Origin: Bacteroidota bacterium
GTDB lineage: Bacteria; Bacteroidota; Bacteroidia; Bacteroidales; UBA4417
Assembly (NCBI GenBank): GCA_020048595.1
Contig: JAIFMH010000108.1
Span: 1 to 23,553 of the forward strand
Length of the DNA: 23,553 nt
Direction: 5' to 3'
How positions within the stretch are numbered: the stretch's first letter is position 1; each line of letters begins with the position of its first letter. The translations under genes were made by a program, and so were the position numbers. Below, piece after piece: positions 8,533-16,664 of the stretch. The notes under the pieces are model-generated. The model had not been told where the DNA came from. It searched no databases and saw nothing but the letters and a program-made list of their open reading frames with translations.

Positions 8533-10959
8533 ATGATAAGAAATTATTTCAAAATAGCTTTCCGCAACCTTTGGCGAAACAAAGGCTTTTCCGTGATCAA
8601 CATTCTCGGATTGGCGATTGGAATTGCCACTTGCCTCATCATCATGCTATTTGTAAATAATGAGCTGAGTTACGATCGCTTCAACAAAAAGGCAGATCGT
8701 ATGGTCAGAGTTTATTTCCAGGGAGATGTTCAGGGCGAGAAAATGAAGGAATCAACGGTTATGCCGCCTGTGGCCCAAACGATGAAAGCAGATTTTCCGG
8801 AAGTGGAAGAGGCCACCCGGATCCGTGATTACGGAACGCCGAAACTTGTTTATGGAAATAAATCGTTCAAAGAAGATGCTTTTGCTTTTGTAGATTCCAA
8901 TTTCTTCCAGGTGTTTACACTGCCTCTTTTGCAGGGCGATGCCCGGACAGCCCTGATCGAACCCAATACCGTTGTGATCACGAAGGCTGTGGCGCATAAA
9001 TATTTCGGGAACGGGGACGCAATGGGCAAGATTATCAGCTTTAAGGACGGGAAAAATTCTCCCTGCAAAGTCACCGGCGTTATTGAAAAAGTGCCAGTGA
9101 ATTCACACTTTCATTTCGAGCTTTTTGCTTCCATGGCAAGTTATCCCGAGTCGAAAGAGCCTACCTGGATGTACTCGAATTTTTATACGTACCTCGTGTT
9201 GCAGAAAGGTTTTGATTATAAGAAGCTGGAAGCGAAATTACCAAACCTGGTCGAAAAGTATATTGGTCCGCAGATGTTTAAGACCATGGGAATAACAATG
9301 GCCGAATTCAAGGAAAAAGGAAATGTCCTCAGTTTTCATCTGCAACCACTTACTGATATCCACCTCCATTCCGATTTTGCCAGCGACCTGAGCCAACCTG
9401 GCGACATACGCTATGCGTATATTTTCAGCGCAATTGCTTTATTTATGCTGCTGATCGCATGTATTAATTTCATGAATCTGTCCACCGCGGCTGCATCAAA
9501 ACGTGCCCGCGAGGTGGGAATACGTAAAGTCCTTGGTTCCGGGAAACGTGAGCTTATTCAGCAGTTCCTTCTCGAAACCATTGTTATCACTGCAATAGCG
9601 CTTGTGTTGGCCCTGGTTTTAATCTATTTGGCTTTGCCTGTTTTCAATAACCTGGCAACACAAAACCTTACACTCAATTTCACTGATCATCCGCTTTTGA
9701 TCCCTGTTTTGTTGTTGCTGGTCGTGGTGGTAGGATTCCTGGCAGGAAGTTACCCGGCTTTTTACCTGTCGTCGTTCAAACCGGTGGAGGTATTAAAAAG
9801 CAAGATAAAAAGTGGCAGAAAGAGCATTGGGCTGCGAAGCGGCCTGGTAGTTTTCCAGTTTTTTATTTCCATACTACTCATTGTTTGTACTCTCGTTGTT
9901 TACAATCAGCTATTCTATATTCAGCACAAAAAACTGGGTTATGATAAGGATAAAGTATTGATTTTACAGGATACCTGGATGCTCGGAAAAAATGTTGAGG
10001 CATTCCGCCAGTCGGTAAAAAATGATCCTAGGGTTGTTAGTGTCAGTGGTTCAGGTTACGTTCCGGCAGGAAAAAGCAACAGCAATAACTTCTTTGTTTC
10101 GCCCGGCGAAAATTCCACGCAGATGATTAAAACGTTGCGGTATGATGTAGATGAAAACTATATTTCTACGCTCGGAATTCAGCTCCTCGAAGGAAGAAAC
10201 TTTTCACGGCAATTCGGCACCGATTCAAGCAGTGTAATTCTGAACGAAGCCGCTGCAACTGCTTTTGGATGGAAACAGGGAGCCGTTGGTAAAACTATTT
10301 CAAGGCTCAATAACGAAGGCAGAAAGGAAGTTTATTCTGTTGTAGGAGTGATCAGGGATTTTCATTTCAGATCTTTACACGAACGCATTTCTCCGCTTGT
10401 GATGGCTTTTTCGCCCGACCAGGGAAACCTGATTGTTAAATTGCGCTCAAACGCAGATATTCCGGGGCTGACAACTTTACTTAAAAAACGCTGGACCGAA
10501 GCCGGATCTGAGGAGCCATTGTCCTATTCTTTCCTTGATGAACGCTATAACAATACGTACCAGGCTGAACAGAAAATGGGCCTGATACTCGGCATTTTCG
10601 CCGGGCTCACCATATTTGTGGCCTGCCTGGGTTTGTTCGGACTGGCAAAATTCACCGCCGCGCAACGCACCAAAGAAATCGGCATCCGCAAAGTGCTTGG
10701 CGCCAGTGTAGCGCAAGTAACCGGGATGCTTTCGAAAGAATTCCTGGTGCTGGTATTGATTTCCTGTATTCTGGCTTTCCCAGTAGCCTGGTGGGCAATG
10801 AACAAATGGCTTCAGGATTTTGCGTATCGCGCAGCTATCAGTTGGTGGATTTTCGCCCTGGCCGGGATCGTTATAGTTTTAATTGCAGTGTTTACGGTTA
10901 GTTTCCAGGCTATAAAGGCGGCTATGGCCAATCCTGTTAAGTCATTGCGAACGGAGTAA
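8533..10959 (+). CDS. ABC transporter permease, FtsX/MacB type, paralogue 4
   Basis: This 808-aa permease has the complete plan: MIRNYFKIAF start, TM1 near 20-41, coupling motif KRAREVGIRKVLGSG near 323-337, FLAGSYPAFYLSSFKPVEVL after TM4, a second periplasmic domain, then QRTKEIGIRKVLGAS near 711-725 and intact TM7, loop (NKWLQDFAYRAAISWW) and TM8. It ends NPVKSLRTE. Only 11 bp separate it from paralogue 3, so co-translation is likely. Its 3' flank carries the doubled SLRTE tail, and that flank matches the genuine 3' end of paralogue 1 over 26 bp (10965-10990 against 3589-3614). The N-terminus is closest by eye to those of paralogues 1 and 5. It is probably a full partner of one of the two ATPases. 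Confidence 0.93.
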   Translation: MIRNYFKIAFRNLWRNKGFSVINILGLAIGIATCLIIMLFVNNELSYDRFNKKADRMVRVYFQGDVQGEKMKESTVMPPVAQTMKADFPEVEEATRIRDYGTPKLVYGNKSFKEDAFAFVDSNFFQVFTLPLLQGDARTALIEPNTVVITKAVAHKYFGNGDAMGKIISFKDGKNSPCKVTGVIEKVPVNSHFHFELFASMASYPESKEPTWMYSNFYTYLVLQKGFDYKKLEAKLPNLVEKYIGPQMFKTMGITMAEFKEKGNVLSFHLQPLTDIHLHSDFASDLSQPGDIRYAYIFSAIALFMLLIACINFMNLSTAAASKRAREVGIRKVLGSGKRELIQQFLLETIVITAIALVLALVLIYLALPVFNNLATQNLTLNFTDHPLLIPVLLLLVVVVGFLAGSYPAFYLSSFKPVEVLKSKIKSGRKSIGLRSGLVVFQFFISILLIVCTLVVYNQLFYIQHKKLGYDKDKVLILQDTWMLGKNVEAFRQSVKNDPRVVSVSGSGYVPAGKSNSNNFFVSPGENSTQMIKTLRYDVDENYISTLGIQLLEGRNFSRQFGTDSSSVILNEAAATAFGWKQGAVGKTISRLNNEGRKEVYSVVGVIRDFHFRSLHERISPLVMAFSPDQGNLIVKLRSNADIPGLTTLLKKRWTEAGSEEPLSYSFLDERYNNTYQAEQKMGLILGIFAGLTIFVACLGLFGLAKFTAAQRTKEIGIRKVLGASVAQVTGMLSKEFLVLVLISCILAFPVAWWAMNKWLQDFAYRAAISWWIFALAGIVIVLIAVFTVSFQAIKAAMANPVKSLRTE

Positions 10960-10985
10960 AGCAAAAGAGTTTACGAACTGAATAA
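10942..10985 (+). repeat. Doubled 3' tail of permease paralogue 4 (SLRTE-stop encoded twice)
   Basis: 10942-10959 reads tca ttg cga acg gag taa (SLRTE-stop). 10968-10985 reads agt tta cga act gaa taa (SLRTE-stop again), eight bases after the first stop. The second half and its flank are identical over 26 bp to the true end of paralogue 1, which marks it as a copy of a permease 3' end rather than chance similarity. Confidence 0.87.
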
Positions 10986-10995
10986 AAGTAACGTT

Positions 10996-13389
10996 ATGAT
11001 CAGAAACTATTTCAAAATAGCGTGGCGCAGTTTATGGAAAAATAAAACCGCCTCAATCGTCAACATCATAGGCTTGTCAGTTGGTCTTGCGTGTTGTTTG
11101 ATCATGGTTTTGTATATGCAGCATGAGTTGAGCTACGATAAATTCCAGCAAAACGGGGATCGTTTAGTCAGGGTTATAATGGAATACAGTTTCAACGGCA
11201 GTCCTGTTACAAAAGGAAATTTTACCAGTTCAAAAGTTGCTCCTTCGTTTAAGCGGAATTTCCCTGAAGTTGAAGATGGTGTCAGAATGTCCGCGGATGG
11301 CGACAGGCTTGTAAAATATGGCAAAAAATTATTTACTGAGAAGAAGTTCCTTTACGCTGATCCCGCTTTCTTCCGGATTTTTAGTTTCAGGTTAGTAAAA
11401 GGAAATCCTGCTGAAGTGCTGAAATCCCCGAATACAGTAGTGCTAACGCGATCAACAGCAAAAAAATATTTTGGTAACGATGATCCGATTGGGAAAATAT
11501 TAGTCGTAAGCAGCAATAAAACGAATTTTACCGTTACCGGAATTGCTGAAGATTGTCCTTCGAATTCACAGATAAAATTTGATTTTCTGGCTTCGTTTTC
11601 TTCTTTCGGGCCAGCGCAGGAGGAAACTTATTTTAATGCCAACTACACAACGTATCTGCTTTTAAAAGACAAAAATTCAATAACTTCATTACAGGCTAAA
11701 ATCGGTCCTTTTATGAAAAAGGAAATGGTAAGCAGTGAAGGTACTTACGTGAATTACGAACTGGAACCCTATACCCGCATTCATTTGTATTCGCCATACG
11801 ATGCTTTTGAGCCCAACAGTAATATTACTTATATCTATATTATTGCAGGCATTGCTTTACTTGTATTAATCATCGCTTGTTTTACATATATCAATCTGAG
11901 TGTTGCCCGCTCAATTGACAGAGCAAAAGAAGTAGGCATACGAAAGGTATCGGGAGCATTCCGATTACAGATATTCACGCAATTTATTATTGAATCATTC
12001 ATCATTACAACAGCATCCTTGCTATTGAGTTTTACTCTGGTAGCCGCTTTTTTGCCGGCATTTAACCAATTATCAGGTAAAAGCCTGCAGCCTTCTGACC
12101 TTACGCAGCCGGGAGTTGTCGGAGTAGCTTTGTTAATTGATTTATTCATAGCTTTCGTTGCCGGAAGTTATCCGGCCGTGATACTGTCGAAATTTCAGCC
12201 GGTTAAAGTGTTGAAAGGGGGGTTCAGAAATACATCATCGGGTTTATGGCTAAGGCAATCATTAATAATCTTTCAGTTTGTAATTTCAATTTTTCTGGTT
12301 ATTGCAACCATCATTATATCAGCTCAGATGCATTATATACAGAATAAAAAACTGGGTTATGAAAGGGAACATCTGATATTGATGAACCTTGATTTCAGCA
12401 TCATTGATAAAGCAGATGTATTCAAAGCGGAATTAAGGAATAACCGTGAGATTCTGTCTGTTTCATCTGCAAACAGCAGTCCGGTTGATATAGTCGGAAG
12501 TTACGTGATGAAGAGAGCAGATATGAAAAGCGGGCAGGAAATAAACACATGGGGGAATTTTATTGATGAAGAATATGTGAAAACAAATGGCCTGCAATTA
12601 ATTGCCGGAAGCGATTTTACCAAACAGGATGTGCTGGATGCAAGCCACGATGATTATACGCGGAATGTTTTTCACTTTGTTATTAATGAATCAGCGGCTA
12701 AAGCATTAGGCTGGACGCCTGAACAAGCTATTGGAAAACAGATGTTCCTTGGTGACCGAAGACCTGGTGAAGTAAAAGCAGTTGTAAAAGATTTTCATTT
12801 TGCTTCTTTGCATACTCCTATTGAGCCCTTGGTACTCTTCCCGGGCAGCTGGGGAAGTACACTTATTGTAAAAGTATCAGGAAATAATTTGGCTCAGACT
12901 ATCAGATTTCTTCAAAACAAATCGAAACAGTTTGCACCTGGTATCCCGTTTGAGTATCGCTTTATGGACGAAGATTTTAATAAATTGTATGATACAGAAA
13001 CCCGTACAACCCGGGTGTTTACTATTTTCTCTTCAATAGCAATTTTTCTGGCTTGTCTTGGTTTATTCGGGCTATCCGCTTATTCAGCCCGCCAAAGAAT
13101 CAAAGAGATTGGGATACGAAAAACCTTAGGCGCATCTGTGTCAAATATTACTTTCCTGCTGTCAGACAGTTTCCTGAAACTGGTACTCATAGCTTTTATA
13201 TTAGCCGCACCGGTTTCGTGGTTTGTGATGAATAAATGGATACAGGATTTTGCCTATCGCATACATATAAGCTGGTGGATGTTTGCTCTGGCAGGATTAT
13301 CGGCATTGCTGATCGCCCTGATAACTGTTAGTTTCCAGTCGGTAAAAGCAGCTACTGCAAACCCGGTAAAGTCATTGCGAACGGAGTGA
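10996..13389 (+). CDS. ABC transporter permease, FtsX/MacB type, paralogue 5
   Basis: This 797-aa permease starts MIRNYFKIAW. TM1 lies near 20-41, coupling motif DRAKEVGIRKVSGAF near 308-322, AGSYPAVILSKFQPVKVLKG after TM4, and the second coupling motif QRIKEIGIRKTLGAS near 700-714. TM7, loop (NKWIQDFAYRIHISWW) and TM8 are complete, ending NPVKSLRTE with a TGA stop. Both motifs deviate slightly from the other copies (SGAF for LGAS; RIKE for RTKE). It lies 36 bp after paralogue 4 and 37 bp before the second ATPase. A degraded extra tail (SLQTE-stop) follows its stop. Being adjacent to the second ATPase, it may pair with it preferentially, but nothing in the sequence proves this. Confidence 0.93.
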   Translation: MIRNYFKIAWRSLWKNKTASIVNIIGLSVGLACCLIMVLYMQHELSYDKFQQNGDRLVRVIMEYSFNGSPVTKGNFTSSKVAPSFKRNFPEVEDGVRMSADGDRLVKYGKKLFTEKKFLYADPAFFRIFSFRLVKGNPAEVLKSPNTVVLTRSTAKKYFGNDDPIGKILVVSSNKTNFTVTGIAEDCPSNSQIKFDFLASFSSFGPAQEETYFNANYTTYLLLKDKNSITSLQAKIGPFMKKEMVSSEGTYVNYELEPYTRIHLYSPYDAFEPNSNITYIYIIAGIALLVLIIACFTYINLSVARSIDRAKEVGIRKVSGAFRLQIFTQFIIESFIITTASLLLSFTLVAAFLPAFNQLSGKSLQPSDLTQPGVVGVALLIDLFIAFVAGSYPAVILSKFQPVKVLKGGFRNTSSGLWLRQSLIIFQFVISIFLVIATIIISAQMHYIQNKKLGYEREHLILMNLDFSIIDKADVFKAELRNNREILSVSSANSSPVDIVGSYVMKRADMKSGQEINTWGNFIDEEYVKTNGLQLIAGSDFTKQDVLDASHDDYTRNVFHFVINESAAKALGWTPEQAIGKQMFLGDRRPGEVKAVVKDFHFASLHTPIEPLVLFPGSWGSTLIVKVSGNNLAQTIRFLQNKSKQFAPGIPFEYRFMDEDFNKLYDTETRTTRVFTIFSSIAIFLACLGLFGLSAYSARQRIKEIGIRKTLGASVSNITFLLSDSFLKLVLIAFILAAPVSWFVMNKWIQDFAYRIHISWWMFALAGLSALLIALITVSFQSVKAATANPVKSLRTE

Positions 13390-13415
13390 AGCAAAAGAGT
13401 TTACAAACAGAATAA
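13372..13415 (+). repeat. Doubled 3' tail of permease paralogue 5 (second copy slightly decayed)
   Basis: 13372-13389 reads tca ttg cga acg gag tga (SLRTE-stop). 13398-13415 reads agt tta caa aca gaa taa, SLQTE-stop: the same vestige as behind paralogues 2 and 4 with an Arg-to-Gln change. Spacing between the halves is again eight bases. Confidence 0.83.
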
Positions 13416-13426
13416 AAAAATGAATT

Positions 13427-14092
13427 ATGATAGAACTAAAACACATAACCAAATGGGTAAATTCCGGCGGAAACCGGGTTTTCCTGTTACGCGATATCAA
13501 CCTTACTGTTAACGAAGGCGAGTTTATCAGCATTATGGGCCCATCCGGTTCAGGTAAATCAACTTTGCTGAATGTAATCGGCATGCTGGACGAATTTAGC
13601 GAAGGAGAATATAATTTTCTCGGTCAGCCGGTGCATGAACTAAAGGAAAAGCACCGGTCGCAATTGTACAAAAGCCATATCGGTTTTGTATTCCAGGCCT
13701 ATCACCTCATTGATGAATTAACTGTTTACGAAAACATCGAAACGCCTTTGCTTTATCAAAACATTAAATCCTCGGAACGCCAGGCGATTGTGGCTGATAT
13801 CCTTGACCGTTTCAACATTGTCGGCAAGAAAGATCTTTTCCCAACCCAGTTAAGCGGCGGACAGCAGCAACTGGTTGGTGTAGCCCGGGCAATAGTCGCA
13901 AAACCCAAATTGATTTTGGCCGACGAGCCCACCGGTAACCTCAACAGCAAACAGGGCGAAGAAATCATGGAACTGTTTAGGAAGTTAAACGCCGAAGATG
14001 GCGTAATCATTATCCAGGCAACTCACTCCGAAAGGAACGCCGCTTATGGTTCCAAAATCATTAATTTGCTGGATGGGAGGGTTGAGAAATAA
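13427..14092 (+). CDS. ABC transporter ATP-binding protein (MacB/LolD-type), second copy with altered motifs
   Basis: This 221-aa nucleotide-binding domain is paralogous to the one at 460. Walker A GPSGSGKST (38-46), Q90 and Walker B LILADE (162-167) are intact, as is the switch histidine H200. Two conserved positions differ. The signature reads LSGGQQQLV (142-150), with Leu149 where family members have Arg, and the D-loop reads NLNS (171-174), with Asn173 replacing the usual Asp. The segment before the switch is IIIQATHSE instead of the usual IIMVTHSE. D-loop Asp changes in other ABC proteins affect coupling between the two ATP sites, so this copy may hydrolyse ATP differently or act asymmetrically with the first ATPase; that is inference. 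The start is the ATG at 13427; the ATG at 13420 is out of frame. It probably ends the permease operon unless transcription passes the REP region into tolC. Confidence 0.93.
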   Translation: MIELKHITKWVNSGGNRVFLLRDINLTVNEGEFISIMGPSGSGKSTLLNVIGMLDEFSEGEYNFLGQPVHELKEKHRSQLYKSHIGFVFQAYHLIDELTVYENIETPLLYQNIKSSERQAIVADILDRFNIVGKKDLFPTQLSGGQQQLVGVARAIVAKPKLILADEPTGNLNSKQGEEIMELFRKLNAEDGVIIIQATHSERNAAYGSKIINLLDGRVEK

Positions 14093-14130
14093 TTTAATCG
14101 TGAACTTTTTGTTTTGATTGGAAATGAAGA

Positions 14131-14343
14131 TGGTCTTACAACATTTCGTCCCTACGGGACTTTTAATGAATTTATAATCTGCTTTCTACCAACATCTTGT
14201 CCCTACGGGACAGCGCCGATAAACTATTTGCGAATGCAGCTAACAAATTGGCAGATTAAAAACAACCTCTTTGAACAAAAAGTCCCGTAGGGACGACATA
14301 TTGGTAGAAAGAACGAGCCAAAATTCTAAAGTCCCGTAGGGAC
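14131..14343. repeat. Nested inverted array of four REP-like palindromes
   Basis: The 320-bp gap between the second ATPase and tolC holds four copies of a 13-bp imperfect palindrome, stem GTCCC, 3-nt loop, GGGAC. Two are in one orientation (14148-14160, 14199-14211) and two in the other (14282-14294, 14331-14343). The inner pair carries a matching extension: ctttctaccaacat (14182-14195) before one and ttggtagaaag (14301-14311) after the other, making 30-bp units 14182-14211 and 14282-14311 inverted to each other. The outer left copy has a degraded form of the extension (14131-14147). Transcribed through, the region could form one long nested hairpin. The same units flank the decayed transposase near 16.0-16.7 kb. 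I see no gene in this gap. Confidence 0.88.
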
Positions 14344-14412
14344 GATATAAAATTCTATCCGATTAAAAATGATTAATAATTATAAACTACTGTCATAAAG
14401 AATCTTAAATCA

Positions 14413-15852
14413 ATGAAAAAAATAATTATTCTAATTCTGGTGTTGATTTGTGTAGCCTTACCAAAAACAAATGCCCAGAATTCTCCTTCCGCCGATAATG
14501 TTTACACTCTCCAACAATGCGTCGAAACCGCTTTTAAAAACAATGCAGATGTGAAACAGGCCGAACTCCTGGCGGAATCGGCACGGATAAATTACAACCA
14601 GTCCAAAACCAGTATGCTGCCCGACCTCAATGCCGGAATTTCGCATTCTTCCTACAACGGGCGAAGTATAAATCCATATACTAATTCGTATATTAACGAA
14701 CAGAATAATGCTGCATCGTATTCTCTCCAAAGCAGTGTTGTTTTGTGGAACGGCTGCAGTCTTCACAACTATATGAAGCAAAATGAACTGAATTATGAAG
14801 CCGGTAAAATGGATGCCCAGAATGCAAAAGATAAAATTACGATCAGCATAATTCTGAATTATCTTTATGTCCTAAGCACTCAGGAACAGCTTAATATTGC
14901 GCTGGCACAGGTAGAAGCTACCCAAAAGAAAGTGGAACTTCTGGAAATAAAAAACGAGCAGGGAGCAATCACTCCGGCTGATCTTTACGATATGAAAGGA
15001 CAACTGGCTAACGATGAGTTATCGGTGGTAAGCACAAAAAACAGTCTCGAAAGTGCAAAGCTAACGTTGGCTCAGCTGATGAATATCCCTTATTCGGAAA
15101 ACATGAAACTGCTTGCCATAAGTGATGATGCATTTTTGCAACCGTATAATGCATCTATCAGCGAAGTGTATGATAATGCGCTTAATCATTTGGCGCTGGT
15201 TAAATCGGCTGATCTGAAAGTTGCCGGTGCCGACAAAAATATAAAAGCAATCAAAGGGCAGTTGATGCCAACGCTTTACCTTTCCGGTGGCATTTATACC
15301 AACTATTCGAGCACGGCAAATACGCAGGAATTTGTAAGTACCACTGATGTTCAAACCCCTGATTATGTGATGTTGAACAACGCCAAAAATCCGGTGTACA
15401 CTCCGCAATCAACGTATAATGCTATCCCGATTACTTATGGAAGCCAATTGAACAACAACTTCAACTCTGCTGTAAGTTTAGGCTTGCAGATTCCGTTGCT
15501 GAATGGTTTTCAGGTCCGGAATAAATTAAAACAGGCAAAAGTAGCCCAGGAGCAGCTGACTGTAGAGGCACAGCATACCAGGGATCTGTTGCGCAAAGCA
15601 ATAGAACTGGATTTTGTAAATATGAATTCCGATTATTCAGCCTATAAAATATTGCTGAAGCAGGTGGATGATTTTGAGCAATCGTTTCGTGCTGCTGAAG
15701 TGCGCTTTGAACAGGGAGCTATATCAACTGTTGATTTTGTGATCGCAAAAAATAATTTCGATCGTGTACTGATAAATTTGGTTTCGATCAAATACAATTA
15801 TATTCTTCGCACCAAGCTGCTTGATTTTTATCAGGATAAGGCGCTGTGGTAG
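14413..15852 (+). CDS. TolC-family outer-membrane efflux protein
   Basis: This 479-aa protein has an N-terminal signal peptide: positive MKK, a hydrophobic core IIILILVLICVAL, and likely cleavage after TNA around residue 21. The mature part starts with the family's VYTLQQCVETAFKNNADVKQAELLAESA segment and shows the two-repeat layout of the outer-membrane factor. Long helices with heptad character (for example AQVEATQKKVELLEIKNEQG, followed by AITPADLYDMKGQLANDEL) recur in the second half (AEVRFEQGAISTVDFVIAKNNFDR). Such proteins form the trimeric outer-membrane and periplasmic exit duct for adaptor/ABC pumps, matching the adaptor and permeases upstream. The start is the ATG at 14413. The gap to the second ATPase is filled with REP palindromes, so expression may be partly uncoupled from the permeases. 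Confidence 0.95.
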   Translation: MKKIIILILVLICVALPKTNAQNSPSADNVYTLQQCVETAFKNNADVKQAELLAESARINYNQSKTSMLPDLNAGISHSSYNGRSINPYTNSYINEQNNAASYSLQSSVVLWNGCSLHNYMKQNELNYEAGKMDAQNAKDKITISIILNYLYVLSTQEQLNIALAQVEATQKKVELLEIKNEQGAITPADLYDMKGQLANDELSVVSTKNSLESAKLTLAQLMNIPYSENMKLLAISDDAFLQPYNASISEVYDNALNHLALVKSADLKVAGADKNIKAIKGQLMPTLYLSGGIYTNYSSTANTQEFVSTTDVQTPDYVMLNNAKNPVYTPQSTYNAIPITYGSQLNNNFNSAVSLGLQIPLLNGFQVRNKLKQAKVAQEQLTVEAQHTRDLLRKAIELDFVNMNSDYSAYKILLKQVDDFEQSFRAAEVRFEQGAISTVDFVIAKNNFDRVLINLVSIKYNYILRTKLLDFYQDKALW

Positions 15853-15999
15853 AAAGCTTGGAATTGGATTGTCTTTTGTATAAATCACAATTGCCTATCC
15901 AAACAGAAAATTTAAAGCAATCAATATCTCACACTTACAGAACTTCTTTTCACATGCATCTGGTTCATTTACAATATTTTGTTTTTTAATGATGGCCTA

Positions 16000-16029
16000 G
16001 TCCCGTAGGGACGGAATGTTGGTAGAAAC
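16000..16029. repeat. REP-like unit left of the decayed transposase
   Basis: GTCCCGTAGGGAC at 16000-16012 is followed by the tail ggaatgttggtagaaac. This is the same 30-bp unit and orientation as 14282-14311. It lies in the 193-bp stretch between tolC and the transposase remnant, where I see nothing else. Confidence 0.85.
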
Positions 16030-16045
16030 ACAAGATAACAGTATA

Positions 16046-16534
16046 TTAAGTGCCGTTAGGTACGCTATAATCAATATCAACAGGTTTAAAAATATATCTT
16101 TCATCAAAATCAACCTCAAACTCCTCGAGCATTGAATTGTATTCTTCGGAGAAGGTTTTCTTTCTGTGATGAACTGTTTGATTCAGTATATACTGAATTA
16201 TAGTCGGAACTTCTTTTTTGCTGTATGAGAACGCAGCATATCCTTCCTGCCATGAAAACTTCCCTTGAATGAACTTTTTGTCATTGATCCATTTTTATGA
16301 ATTCCCCTTGATATCTTGCATCAAATCGGATACCGATTGCGAAGGTTTTAGCCCAAACAGAATATGGACATGATCAGGCATGCCTTTTATTGCTAATAAT
16401 TTGTGATTGTTACGTTGTACAATCCCACTAATGTATTTGTAAAGTTCTTCATTCCAGGAATTACGGATTATACATTCCCTGTTTTGGACAGCAAAGACAG
16501 CCTGGATATGAATCTGTGTATAGGTATTTGCTAT
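16046..16534 (-). pseudogene. Decayed REP-associated tyrosine transposase (Y1/HUH, IS200-like)
   Basis: Read on the minus strand, a frame of 163 codons gives a clear Y1-transposase protein: ANTYTQIHIQAVFAVQNRE near the start, the HUH motif PDHVHIL (53-59) and GMPDH context, SDLMQDIKG, KWIND, then FSWQEGYAAFSYSKKE (93-108) with candidate catalytic tyrosine Y104, and the ending FDERYIFKPVD. Two lesions are visible. The expected ATG is ATA (16534-16532), and codon 80 is TAA (16297-16295), within GNS-stop-KWIND where the family has a serine. The frame is otherwise uninterrupted, so decay seems recent. Such proteins recognise and cut REP hairpins; matching palindromes lie on both sides. The family call rests on remembered homologues and the HUH context. 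Confidence 0.88.
16050..16064. repeat. Degenerate REP palindrome overlapping the transposase 3' end
   Basis: gtgccgttaggtacg resembles the GTCCC-GTA-GGGAC palindrome with substitutions and one extra base. It overlaps the last codons of the transposase frame and is followed by ctataatc, similar to the flank of the copy at 16550-16563 read in reverse. Confidence 0.5.
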
Positions 16535-16549
16535 GATTTTTTATATAGC

Positions 16550-16563
16550 GTCCCTGACGGGAC
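16550..16563. repeat. REP palindrome immediately upstream of the transposase
   Basis: gtccctgacgggac forms a 5-bp GTCCC/GGGAC stem with a 4-nt loop. In the transposase direction it is followed by gctatataaaaaatc and then the mutated start codon. The A/T-rich flank resembles that of the copy at 14331-14343, suggesting a second REP subtype. Confidence 0.8.
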
Positions 16564-16585
16564 TTTTCACAAATATAATTAATAT

Positions 16586-16616
16586 CTTTCTACCAACATC
16601 TTGTCCCTAACGGGAC
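16586..16616. repeat. REP-like unit right of the decayed transposase
   Basis: ctttctaccaacatctt followed by gtccctaacgggac repeats the unit at 14182-14211 with one inserted base in the loop. It is inverted relative to the unit at 16000-16029, so the transposase remnant is bracketed by inverted copies. Confidence 0.85.
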
Positions 16617-16664
16617 AAATCCGTCCGATCAGGTATTTTGGTATAAGCCAAATAAATTTCAAAA

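Noticed and set aside
14148..14343. Regular repeats that might suggest a CRISPR array
   Set aside because: The repeats are 13-bp palindromes in both orientations with unequal spacing and no cas genes nearby. Their match to the copies flanking the transposase makes REP elements the better explanation.
15868..15902. Possible terminator after tolC (ttggat ... atccaa)
   Set aside because: The complementary segments are short, distant and imperfect, and no T tract follows.
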